47,057 bases of DNA from Nitrospirota bacterium. GTDB lineage: Bacteria > Nitrospirota > Thermodesulfovibrionia > Thermodesulfovibrionales > Magnetobacteriaceae. Location: the NCBI GenBank assembly GCA_015233895.1, contig JADFXG010000023.1, positions 1 through 47,057 on the forward strand, read 5' to 3'. The notes beneath the pieces are model-generated. The model did no database searches and had not been told where the DNA came from. It worked only from the letters and a program-made list of their open reading frames with translations. How positions within the stretch are numbered: position 1 is the stretch's first letter; every line of letters begins with the position of its first letter. Below, piece after piece: positions 34,057 through 41,710 of the stretch. The position numbers and the translations under genes were made by a program.

Positions 34057-35034
34057 ATGATTTCTGAAAGTAAAATAATAGAAACAGCCCGCAATGTGCT
34101 GCAAGAAGAGGCACAAGCGATACTGGAACTAATTGAAAGGCTTGACAGCCGTTTTATTCACGCAGTGGATTTAATATTTGACAGCCACGGCAAGACAGTT
34201 CTTACGGGAATGGGGAAATCCGGGCTGATAGCAAAGAAAATATCAGCAACTCTGGCCTCAACCGGCACACCCTCTTTTTTTATGCACCCGGCAGAGGCAG
34301 GCCACGGCGACCTTGGCATGGTGACAAGCGATGATGTGGTTATAGCCATTTCTAACAGCGGCGAGACTGAAGAGATACTTCGCCTAATACCGTTTTTTAA
34401 GCGTTTTAATATTAACCTTATCAGTATGACCGGCAATATGAACTCAACCCTATCCAGAGAATCCGTGGTAAGCATTGATATAACTGTCAAAGAGGAGGCG
34501 TGTCCTATGGGAGTTGTGCCTACCTCATCAACAACGGCAACTCTTGCCATGGGGGATGCCCTTGCAGTGGTGCTGCTACTTAAACGTGGATTTAAAAAGG
34601 AGGATTTTGCTTTTTTCCATCCTAACGGAGCAATAGGCAAAAAACTCTTCATAAAAGTATCTGATCTGATGCACTCCGGAGACTCTCTCCCCTACGTAAC
34701 ACCACAGGCAAAGATGGCAGAGGCCGTGATGGAAATATCCTCAAAACGTCTCGGAGTAACCATAGTGGCCGACAGCAGCAGAAAAATCCTTGGAATAATA
34801 ACAGATGGAGATTTAAGGCGCGGCATAGCTCAGTGGGGACGCAATGTGTTTGATATGGAGGCCTCTGAAGTAATGACTAAAAACCCTCGCTACATTGATG
34901 AAAACGAACTTGCCGCAAAGGCTCTGTCGGTTATGGAAACACACGCCATCACGTCTCTGATTGTGCCGGACACAGAAGGTTGTGCCATTGGCATAATACA
35001 CCTGCACGATATCTTACGAAAAGGCATTGTCTAA
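34057..35034 (+). CDS. kdsD: D-arabinose-5-phosphate isomerase KdsD (KpsF/GutQ)
   Basis: The 325-residue protein has a sugar-isomerase (SIS) domain (about 40-175; GMGKSGLIAKKISATLASTG, HGDLGMVTSDDVVIAISNSG, CPMGVVPTSSTTATLAMGDA) and two CBS repeats (from about 205). It converts ribulose-5-phosphate to arabinose-5-phosphate, the first step to KDO. It starts immediately after the pyrG stop and probably ends the operon. Confidence 0.95.
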   Translation: MISESKIIETARNVLQEEAQAILELIERLDSRFIHAVDLIFDSHGKTVLTGMGKSGLIAKKISATLASTGTPSFFMHPAEAGHGDLGMVTSDDVVIAISNSGETEEILRLIPFFKRFNINLISMTGNMNSTLSRESVVSIDITVKEEACPMGVVPTSSTTATLAMGDALAVVLLLKRGFKKEDFAFFHPNGAIGKKLFIKVSDLMHSGDSLPYVTPQAKMAEAVMEISSKRLGVTIVADSSRKILGIITDGDLRRGIAQWGRNVFDMEASEVMTKNPRYIDENELAAKALSVMETHAITSLIVPDTEGCAIGIIHLHDILRKGIV

Positions 35035-35067
35035 GGCCAGTTAACTAAAAAAAACTAAATAACAACA

Positions 35068-35123
35068 AACCACAGATAAACACAGATTCAGATTACTTCA
35101 TCTATCTGTGTCCATCTGTGGTT
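35068..35123. repeat. Dispersed inverted repeat (CACAGAT type)
   Basis: AACCACAGATAAACACAGAT (35068-35087) pairs with ATCTGTGTCCATCTGTGGTT (35104-35123). It is a long hairpin made of iterated (C)ACAGAT units, of the same class as the repeat near 29874. It lies just downstream of the kdsD operon and may also terminate it. Confidence 0.7.
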
Positions 35124-35202
35124 AAAAATCCTTTTCTATATAAGTAATTATAAGTCAGCGCTGCTAAAAACTATAAATAGCTTTTCAGCAGCCCTCATTA
35201 TT

Positions 35203-36021
35203 TTAATAAGTGTACCCTGTTGCGTTGTCCGTATAAATAGGGTTGTTTTCAAGAGTATATTTGACCTCATTAGTCCAACCAAATGCCCATGGATCTATGT
35301 CATAGGGTCTCAGACCAGCTATATTATTGTAGCCCATAACGTACCCTGCCTCACAAGAGTACCCTGTGAGAACACGAGTTGGAGTTGACGTTCCCTGAAA
35401 ACAGGACATGACGATATTTTTACAATTAAGGTGGCTGTTACGTACAGAGGCTTGCCTTTGGTTGCTGTAAAGGTCAGTATAAACAGAAGATCCATCACTT
35501 TGTTTTATGGAGGAGATGAATGTCAGTTTGGCCCCGTACCCTTCTGATGTACCTACGTAGTTGGATAAGGATGAGGCCAAATTGTCAGTACTTGTACCTA
35601 TATATATACCCTGACCGTTAAAAGTTATCTGTGCTGATTTTTGAGATGCGGTGCCTGCATTAATAGCAGATGAAATACTTATAGGATTCCTGTCCGTATT
35701 GCCGAGAAAGTTAGACATAACAGTAAAAAGCACTTTTGTTACATTGTCAGAGGACGTACCAAAATTAGAAACAATGCAAGTTACAGTACCAGCCGGGTTT
35801 GTATGCAAATACGGCAGATTATATGTCACGTATGTCCCATTGTCAAAACATGTGAGATTATCCTCGACACTAAAACTATAATCTTCTCCGGCTGTATTAT
35901 AACAACCAGTAGCACCGCCCGAAGCAGTCTTAACACCTAAATTTCCACCCCAGAAAAACAAGGCTGCCACCATTAACAGCCCAACAACAAACAACATAAT
36001 ATTTGCAGTATATTTATTCAC
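35203..36021 (-). CDS. Secreted protein of unrecognised family, member A
   Basis: A 272-residue protein with an N-terminal hydrophobic signal/anchor (residues 9-26) and about six cysteines in the exported part. It shares with two neighbours a set of motifs in the same order: TYVTYNLPYLHTNPAGTVTC, SNFGTSSDNVTKV, FNGQGIYIGT, YGAKLTFISS, SHLNCKNIVMSCFQGTSTP, the segment VLTGYSCEAGY and the end DNATGYTY. It starts at GTG 36021 with AAGGAGG 6 bases upstream. The mature part is probably a beta-rich extracytoplasmic domain stabilised by disulfides. Compared with its paralogues it has an N-terminal insertion (about residues 33-60) and a longer loop before the CKN motif. No known family is recognised. 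Confidence 0.85.
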   Translation of the reverse strand: MNKYTANIMLFVVGLLMVAALFFWGGNLGVKTASGGATGCYNTAGEDYSFSVEDNLTCFDNGTYVTYNLPYLHTNPAGTVTCIVSNFGTSSDNVTKVLFTVMSNFLGNTDRNPISISSAINAGTASQKSAQITFNGQGIYIGTSTDNLASSLSNYVGTSEGYGAKLTFISSIKQSDGSSVYTDLYSNQRQASVRNSHLNCKNIVMSCFQGTSTPTRVLTGYSCEAGYVMGYNNIAGLRPYDIDPWAFGWTNEVKYTLENNPIYTDNATGYTY

Positions 36022-36042
36022 AATAAACCTCCTTTGGGCACT

Positions 36043-36072
36043 AAATAAAAGGGTAAGCTCTTAAGCTTCCCC
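36043..36072 (-). terminator. Intrinsic terminator between secreted paralogues
   Basis: On the minus strand GGGGAAGCT pairs with AGCTTACCC (36072-36051, one mismatch), followed by TTTTATTT. It should end transcription of the 36155-36793 gene before the next paralogue. Confidence 0.7.
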
Positions 36073-36154
36073 CTATGACGGCTATAAAACCATCTCCTTA
36101 CATTTCACCTTGCATCATCCCTTATACGCATTTGAGCTCTCTGGCTTCACAGAA

Positions 36155-36793
36155 TTAAAAAGAATACCCTGTTGCATTGTCAGCCGTAGTTTCACCGGAG
36201 AAATTATTCTGTCTTATATTATAGGGTTTGAAGGTTGTTACGTCATCAGCATTACTAGCATAGCCTGCCTCACAGGAATAACCAACAAGGTTTCGCTTAG
36301 GATTCGATGTACCCTGGAAACAAGACATTACAAGGTTTTTACAATTAAGGTGACTGTCACGCACCGCATTTGTCCCTGCCACAATGGTTGATACAAAAGA
36401 CAACTTGGCTCCATACATCTCAGAAGTACCGAGAATTGATGACATATTAACATACTGGTTGTCGGTGGTTGTACCTACGTAAATACCCTGACCGCTAAAA
36501 GCCAACATGACCGTTTTTTTGGAGGTAAAATAGTTCAATACTGTCAACTGGGCAGTACTCCGGTCAACTGAGCCCCTTTCATTGCCCATGATGTTAAAAT
36601 TAACATGTGTTATATTATCTGCTCCAATACCAAAGTTGGAGACAACACAATAAACAACACCAGCTGGATTTGTGTGTAAATATGGCAAATAGTACGTCAC
36701 ATAGGTTCCGTTTGTACCACCACAAACCTCAGACACACTGCCAATAAAAAACAAAGATACTAAAACTAATACCAAACACACGATATTCTTCAT
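36155..36793 (-). CDS. Secreted protein of unrecognised family, member B
   Basis: The 212-residue protein has a cleavable signal peptide (IVCLVLVLVSLFFIGSVSEV, ending near CGG) and the same ordered motifs as its neighbours: YYLPYLHTNPAGVVYCVVSN, AFSGQGIYVGTTTDN, YGAKLSFVST, HLNCKNLVMSCFQGTSNP, the segment KRNLVGYSCEAGY and the end DNATGYSF. Four cysteines in the mature region suggest two disulfides. It starts at ATG 36793 behind AAGGAGGG. The gene has its own promoter (36899-36928) and terminator and lies beside pgi. Extracytoplasmic function unknown. Confidence 0.85.
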   Translation of the reverse strand: MKNIVCLVLVLVSLFFIGSVSEVCGGTNGTYVTYYLPYLHTNPAGVVYCVVSNFGIGADNITHVNFNIMGNERGSVDRSTAQLTVLNYFTSKKTVMLAFSGQGIYVGTTTDNQYVNMSSILGTSEMYGAKLSFVSTIVAGTNAVRDSHLNCKNLVMSCFQGTSNPKRNLVGYSCEAGYASNADDVTTFKPYNIRQNNFSGETTADNATGYSF

Positions 36794-36898
36794 AAAACCC
36801 TCCTTAACAAAAATATTTAAGCTCTTCTATTCTAAGCAACAACTTAGCTGTAGTAACACATCCATAAACGTTGCACTATTACACTTCATTTGCCATCT

Positions 36899-36928
36899 AT
36901 GATAAATATAATTCTGCTGCTTTGTCAA
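36899..36928 (-). promoter_or_regulatory. Promoter of secreted paralogue B
   Basis: Minus strand: TTGACA (36928-36923), an 18-base spacer and TATCAT (36904-36899), with a leader of about 100 bases. Confidence 0.6.
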
Positions 36929-36992
36929 CGCTCCCCCGATTCTAATTATTAAGCAAAATATCCGGTTCTTGCCAAATCAAGTATATAACATT

Positions 36993-38330
36993 TTATATTT
37001 TCCAGCAAACAGAGTCTTTCTGCATTTTTTCTATCTGCTCATTACGAGTTTGAAACCCGGGCTTACCCAGAGCACCGTATAAGTTATTTTTGCCCGTCTC
37101 CACCCACGGCTGATTGAAAGGATTAACGCCAAATAAAAAACCAAGAAAAGCGGTTGCTATCTCAAAAAACTGAAATAACTGGCCAACGTGATACGCATCC
37201 AGGATAGGTATGGCTATTGAAACGTTAGGTTTTGAAGCATCTGACAACGAATGCTCAGTGGATTGCAGTGCAGTGCTGATTAGCTCATTTAGAGAGCGTC
37301 CTGCCAGACAGTTAAAACCTTCTTTGTCGCTAAAAACCATTGGTATCATAATGTCTTTGCCATAATCTTTTATCTTTATAAATATGACGACCTTATCCTC
37401 CGGCCCCTCCATCCATAGTTGAAGCTGTGAGTGTTGGTCTGTGGTTCCTACAGATGGGTATGGAGTGATGCCAAAGCCAAGCTTTCCAAGACTTTCTGCC
37501 CACAACTGGCAAAACCAGTCTGAAAATGCCTTTAAACCATCGGCATAAGGCATTATTACATTAATGTTCCTTCCCTCCTCAGTGCTCATTAGGTACAACA
37601 GCGACGAAAATATATAGGCAGGGTTTTCCCACAGCTCACCTGACTTACATTTTTCGGTGATCTCATGTGCCCCCCTTAGCAGCTCATCGGAGCTTATTCC
37701 TGCTACCTCGGCAAGAAGCAGCCCCGTGGTTAAGACCGAATACCTGCCGACTATTGTTGTAGGGATTTCAAGGCTTTTTATATTATACTCATTAATCAGA
37801 CTGCGGATTATGCCTTTCTCAGGATTTGTTGTCAATATAAATCTGTTGACAACTTCGCTGCCTACCGCTTTTTCTATTTTATCCCATAGAAGCATAAAAG
37901 TGGCAATAGTTTCAGCTGTGTTGCCGGACTTTGTTACAACATTAACGGTAGTCTTAGCTGGGTCTATTATCTCAAGCATTGTTGCTATGGTTCTTGGGTC
38001 AATGTTGTCAAAAATGTGGATTTTTGGTTTTCCCCGGTAGTTATGGAGGGGGCTGAGCGACTCCAGTATCGCTCTGGGGCCTATGGCTGAACCCCCTATG
38101 CCAAGTATCACAAAGTGCTCGGATGTCTCCCTGACATGTCGTGCAATTTTCTTTATTTCTGTTGTGGTTTGACCTCCAAGGTCTAAAAAGGAAAGCTCCT
38201 TCCACTTTCTTTCCTCTATTTGTTTATGTGCACTTAGTACCTTCTCCCTTATCCCCTCAATTTGGTTGAGAGAAAGTCCCTTTTCCCCAATTACCTCCTC
38301 CAGCATGTTACCAAAGTAAACTTCTAACAT
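36993..38330 (-). CDS. pgi: Glucose-6-phosphate isomerase
   Basis: The 445-residue short form of phosphoglucose isomerase has two SIS domains. Signatures are GIGGSAIGPRAILESL, NVVTKSGNTAETIATFMLLW, WAESLGKLGFGITPYPSVGT (the active-site segment) and a C-terminal NPFNQPWVETGKNN with GKP. It interconverts glucose-6-phosphate and fructose-6-phosphate in glycolysis and gluconeogenesis. It starts at ATG 38330. It sits between members of the secreted family on divergent strands, with no obvious functional link to them. Confidence 0.95.
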   Translation of the reverse strand: MLEVYFGNMLEEVIGEKGLSLNQIEGIREKVLSAHKQIEERKWKELSFLDLGGQTTTEIKKIARHVRETSEHFVILGIGGSAIGPRAILESLSPLHNYRGKPKIHIFDNIDPRTIATMLEIIDPAKTTVNVVTKSGNTAETIATFMLLWDKIEKAVGSEVVNRFILTTNPEKGIIRSLINEYNIKSLEIPTTIVGRYSVLTTGLLLAEVAGISSDELLRGAHEITEKCKSGELWENPAYIFSSLLYLMSTEEGRNINVIMPYADGLKAFSDWFCQLWAESLGKLGFGITPYPSVGTTDQHSQLQLWMEGPEDKVVIFIKIKDYGKDIMIPMVFSDKEGFNCLAGRSLNELISTALQSTEHSLSDASKPNVSIAIPILDAYHVGQLFQFFEIATAFLGFLFGVNPFNQPWVETGKNNLYGALGKPGFQTRNEQIEKMQKDSVCWKI

Positions 38331-38465
38331 TAAGCCTCTCCTGTGCTCTTTTATTTAGCAAGCCCGGGTGTTCTGCTTCTGAGTATCTATACAGTAGTTT
38401 ATAAATTTACATCAAAAATGGCAATACCATAATATATTTAATTTTTCTTTCCTTGAAAAAAACAC

Positions 38466-38494
38466 TTGACTTATTTCTTTCCTTTTTATATACT
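38466..38494 (+). promoter_or_regulatory. Promoter of secreted paralogue C
   Basis: TTGACT (38466-38471), a 17-base spacer and TATACT (38489-38494). GGGGAGG at 38530-38536 serves the ATG at 38541. Confidence 0.65.
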
Positions 38495-38540
38495 TGCTTC
38501 GAGGTGGTTTATAGCCTACATTATAGCGTGGGGAGGTTTT

Positions 38541-39032
38541 ATGAAAATTCTCGGAATAGTTATTTTGGTTTTGATGTCAATGGTTTCTGTGTTAAGTGCT
38601 GATACTGTCTCTTATCATTTACCCTACTTACACACAAATACAAGCGCTGTGACTTATTGTGTTGCTAACAATTCATCTTCTAACACTTTGACTGTGTCTT
38701 TTACAGCAACAGCAACAGCTAATGGAGCGAGCACTAATGGAGCTACAAACTCGTATGGATATGTGATATCCGGACATACCACAAGAATGTTTACATTCTC
38801 AGGACAGGTCGTATACCAAAATGGTCCGACAGACGAAAGAGTGGACTTAGTCGTTGATACAGACCCTTCAGCAAGTTACGGCGGTGTTTTATCGTTCTCT
38901 TCAACAGGTACCTCAGGCACTCTTAACTGTAAAAATGTGATGATGTCTTGTTTTCAGGGTACAACAAATCCCAAAAGAAACCTTGTAGGAATTATATGTG
39001 ATGATAACACTACTGCGGTATATGGGTTTTAG
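38541..39032 (+). CDS. Secreted protein of unrecognised family, member C
   Basis: With start ATG 38541 (GGGGAGG 4 bases upstream) the 163-residue product has a signal peptide (ILGIVILVLMSMVSVLSADT) and the family motifs: YHLPYLHTNTSAVTYCVANN, FTFSGQVVYQ, TLNCKNVMMSCFQGTTNP and KRNLVGIICDD. It ends TAVYGF, equivalent to the terminal ATGY-F of the paralogues. It is the shortest member and lacks the central insertion. It is encoded on the opposite strand, just upstream of the Thr-rich propeller protein gene, and may be co-expressed with it. An upstream in-frame codon at 38466 overlaps the promoter and was not used. Confidence 0.85.
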   Translation: MKILGIVILVLMSMVSVLSADTVSYHLPYLHTNTSAVTYCVANNSSSNTLTVSFTATATANGASTNGATNSYGYVISGHTTRMFTFSGQVVYQNGPTDERVDLVVDTDPSASYGGVLSFSSTGTSGTLNCKNVMMSCFQGTTNPKRNLVGIICDDNTTAVYGF

Positions 39033-39117
39033 GCGGGTGTTTCTTTAATTTAAAGGGCGCTAAATCTGTTGGTTGTTATCTGCATTTTACTGTGTTGCTG
39101 ATATAAGGAGTGATTTG

Positions 39118-41280
39118 ATGAAAAAAACTAAAGTTTTGTTAACTAAATATCTATGTCTGGTATTAACCATTTCCCTTCTATTGCTGCCTGTGCTGGCATA
39201 TGCGGGCGTTAATGGTTCATGGTGGTGGAGAACACTGCGAACCATCACGACGAGTTCGACAACAGAAACTCCGGTTTTTACTGGTGTTGCATCTAATACC
39301 AACGGCTCTGTATTGGTTGCTGTTTCAAGTGCCAACGGCGGCGGTTCTGGCAGCACCGTTCATTACTCCACTGATGGCGGGTTGAATTGGTCAGCAGCAG
39401 CTGGTGGCGGTGCTCCTGGTACCTGTACTGCAAGTACTCCCGGTGGTTGTACTACAATTACTGCTGCGTTAGTTGCTGTAATATGGGATCCTAATCTCAA
39501 TACAGGTTATGATACATTCTTAGCGATAACATCTGACGGCATTACTTATTCAAGTACTGATGGCACACATTGGAATGATTTCAATGGTAATGGCAACGCA
39601 TTTAATCAGGTTGGTTCTTCTGGTCCATTCAGTGGCGGCACAGAAACTCCTGCGATTACAGGTTTATTGTCTAACGGAAAAACTACACCTACACTGGTAG
39701 CTGTTTCTAATATGAGCAGTAACACTACCACCATTTATTATTCAGTTAAAGGTGATGGTGATGGTGTTTATTGGAATCCAGCAAATCCATCAGGATCGCC
39801 AATTACAGGTGCAATCCAGAGAGTTATGTATGCTTCCAGCTATAATGGTGGCACGTTTTATGCGCTTACGTCTGATGGTGCAACAATGTATAAAAGCACA
39901 GATGGTCAAACCTGGACGAGCAGTTCACCAAGTTGGTCAACACCTCCTGTTATTACAGGTATAGCAACAAACCCTGCCGGCACTATTATGGTAGCTGTTG
40001 CAACTGATATTGGAAACCCCAGCACTATATATGTCTCAACTGATCATGGTGTTAACTGGGCAGATGCCACTAACGGCGGCGGGACAAAAATTACAGATGA
40101 TTTCGTTAGTATCATATTTGCTCCTGGTGTGAACATGTTTTTTGCCGGTACTTCAGTGGGAAATATATATAACAGTACTGATGGTGATTATTGGGTGACT
40201 GTATCCATGGGCACAGGTGCTTCAGATGACAATTTCGCTGCTATGGCATCCAATTCAACAGGCAGAGTAATCGTTGCTGTTGATAATCAGAATAAAACGG
40301 TGCATACCATAGATCAGTACTATTCGGCGACTGGTTCAGAAAGTCCCGGTGCTAGTGGTGGTAATGATGGTCCAAAGTTTGTCAAATATAACAGCACTGG
40401 AACTCTGAATTTCACAACCAACGCCAACTACCATATTGTTTCGTCCGATGGCGGATGTGGTGGTACAGTGTTAACAACGGGCACCAATGCCGGCGGCGCT
40501 GCTTATACTACCGGAGCTATAACTGCCGATTGTACTGAAACTGCCACTTTCCTTAATACGTGGAATGTAACCAGAGTGAAAGCTGCGGGGAGTGGAACTT
40601 TTGCAGCCGGCGCTGTAGCAGTTGCTGTTGCTACATCTTCAGGTACACAATACACGGCGACGCCGACCAGTGGCTATTATATAGTTTCAATAACCGGTAC
40701 TGCCGGTTGTGCCGGTACTAATGTGGGGCAGAAAGCACTTAACACAGCAGCAGCCTACACGCTTGGCACTTTAACAGCAGACTGTACATTAACGGCTACA
40801 TTTGCCAGTACCACTTCAACGACAACCTCAACAACAACTACCACAGCTTCAACAACGACGACAACAGCTTCAACTACTACTACAGAAGATACAACAACCT
40901 CAACAACGGCTTCAACAACGACTACCACGGCAGCTACTACTACAACCACAGCTCCTACAACGACCACCACCACAGCTACAACTACTACAACCACTGTGAT
41001 GCCGACAACAACGACGACAACCAAAGATATTCCTGTAACAACGACCACTGTGATGCCGACTACGACTACTACTACCAAAGATATTCCACCGGCAACAACT
41101 ACAACTGCAATGCCGACGACTACTACAACAGCCAGAGAAGCGGAGACGGAAACAACAACTACCACCACTAAAATGCCGAGTACTACTACAACAGCCAGAG
41201 CTGTTATGAGACCGGCTACTACTACAACTAAAATGCCGTCAACAACCACGACTGCCAGATGTGGTAGTGGTGGTTGTTAA
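39118..41280 (+). CDS. Secreted beta-propeller-like protein with Thr-rich tail
   Basis: A 720-residue protein starting at ATG 39118 (ATAAGGAGTGA upstream) with a signal peptide ending VLAYAG. Residues about 30-420 hold at least five BNR/sialidase-like repeats with an S-T-D-G-x-x-W core (HYSTDGGLNWSAA, TYSSTDGTHWNDF, MYKSTDGQTWTSS, IYVSTDHGVNWADA, IYNSTDGDYWVTV), so it is probably a beta-propeller. Two tandem Cys-containing repeats follow (about 440-560; each has a YHIVSSDGGCGGTV or YYIVSITGTAGCAGTN strand and ends with ADCT-T-TATF). The tail, residues about 562-710, is almost all Thr with Ala/Ser and MPTTTTTTKDIP- and KMPSTTTTAR-like units. It ends ARCGSGGC. A Thr tail suggests heavy O-glycosylation or a surface stalk. 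Confidence 0.85.
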   Translation: MKKTKVLLTKYLCLVLTISLLLLPVLAYAGVNGSWWWRTLRTITTSSTTETPVFTGVASNTNGSVLVAVSSANGGGSGSTVHYSTDGGLNWSAAAGGGAPGTCTASTPGGCTTITAALVAVIWDPNLNTGYDTFLAITSDGITYSSTDGTHWNDFNGNGNAFNQVGSSGPFSGGTETPAITGLLSNGKTTPTLVAVSNMSSNTTTIYYSVKGDGDGVYWNPANPSGSPITGAIQRVMYASSYNGGTFYALTSDGATMYKSTDGQTWTSSSPSWSTPPVITGIATNPAGTIMVAVATDIGNPSTIYVSTDHGVNWADATNGGGTKITDDFVSIIFAPGVNMFFAGTSVGNIYNSTDGDYWVTVSMGTGASDDNFAAMASNSTGRVIVAVDNQNKTVHTIDQYYSATGSESPGASGGNDGPKFVKYNSTGTLNFTTNANYHIVSSDGGCGGTVLTTGTNAGGAAYTTGAITADCTETATFLNTWNVTRVKAAGSGTFAAGAVAVAVATSSGTQYTATPTSGYYIVSITGTAGCAGTNVGQKALNTAAAYTLGTLTADCTLTATFASTTSTTTSTTTTTASTTTTTASTTTTEDTTTSTTASTTTTTAATTTTTAPTTTTTTATTTTTTVMPTTTTTTKDIPVTTTTVMPTTTTTTKDIPPATTTTAMPTTTTTAREAETETTTTTTKMPSTTTTARAVMRPATTTTKMPSTTTTARCGSGGC

Positions 41281-41300
41281 GAAGTGGATGTTCAGACAAT

Positions 41301-41337
41301 GCTGCCTGCAGCACTTTTTCGCTGTAGGCAGCTTTAT
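41301..41337 (+). terminator. Likely terminator of the Thr-rich protein gene
   Basis: A 12-bp stem, GCTGCCTGCAGC (41301-41312) and GCTGTAGGCAGC (41321-41332) with one G-T wobble, followed by a short TTTATA tract, 20 bases after the stop codon. Confidence 0.65.
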
Positions 41338-41445
41338 AGGCAGGTGTGGGCATTTGAATAGAAACCTGTGGGTTTGAAATTCAGTCCACGTTTAGCCTTG
41401 ATGTATTTATAATACCACGGTGCACTAAGTTATAATAATAACGAT

Positions 41446-41611
41446 GAGATTACCCTCCCCTAAAAAGGGGATTTCACTGGTCGCTAACGCTCCCCGTAAT
41501 GACGGATAAAGGAACGTAATGACGGATAAGGGCGCCTACGCACAGCCCCCCGCCGTCATTGCGAACCCCCGCAGGGGGTCAGGGGAATCCCTTTGAGGGG
41601 AGGGCAATCTC
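41446..41611. repeat. MITE-like palindromic element upstream of hemB
   Basis: GAGATTACCCTCCCCTAAAA (from 41446, continuing to GGGGATT) is inverted at the right end as the complementary CCCTTTGAGGGGAGGGCAAT, followed by CTC at 41611. The roughly 27-bp terminal repeats enclose 110 bases with CGTAATGACGGATAA present twice as a direct repeat and CCGTCATTGCG as an inverted partner. It has no coding capacity. This type of non-coding element is repeated in some bacterial genomes, but copy number cannot be seen here. Confidence 0.7.
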
Positions 41612-41675
41612 GGAATGATGTTTTTGAAGTCGTTTTAGGCGCTAACAAGATAGGCATTTTATTTAAAATTTTCCC

Positions 41676-41704
41676 TTGATTTTTCTTAATTTTTTCTTTA
41701 TCAT
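41676..41704 (+). promoter_or_regulatory. hemB promoter, leaderless
   Basis: TTGATT (41676-41681), a 17-base spacer and TATCAT (41699-41704). The -10 box directly abuts the ATG at 41705. Initiation would be expected about 6 bases on, at the in-frame ATG 41711, making that the likely start of a leaderless mRNA. Confidence 0.6.
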
Positions 41705-41710
41705 ATGGGT

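Noticed and set aside
38466-38540. Upstream start for the secreted protein C gene
   Set aside because: The frame would include the promoter; ATG 38541 has GGGGAGG and a regular signal peptide.
40755-41249. Long Val-rich open frame on the minus strand opposite the Thr tail
   Set aside because: It is the reverse complement of the ACN-rich tail, so the Val-only protein is a composition artefact.
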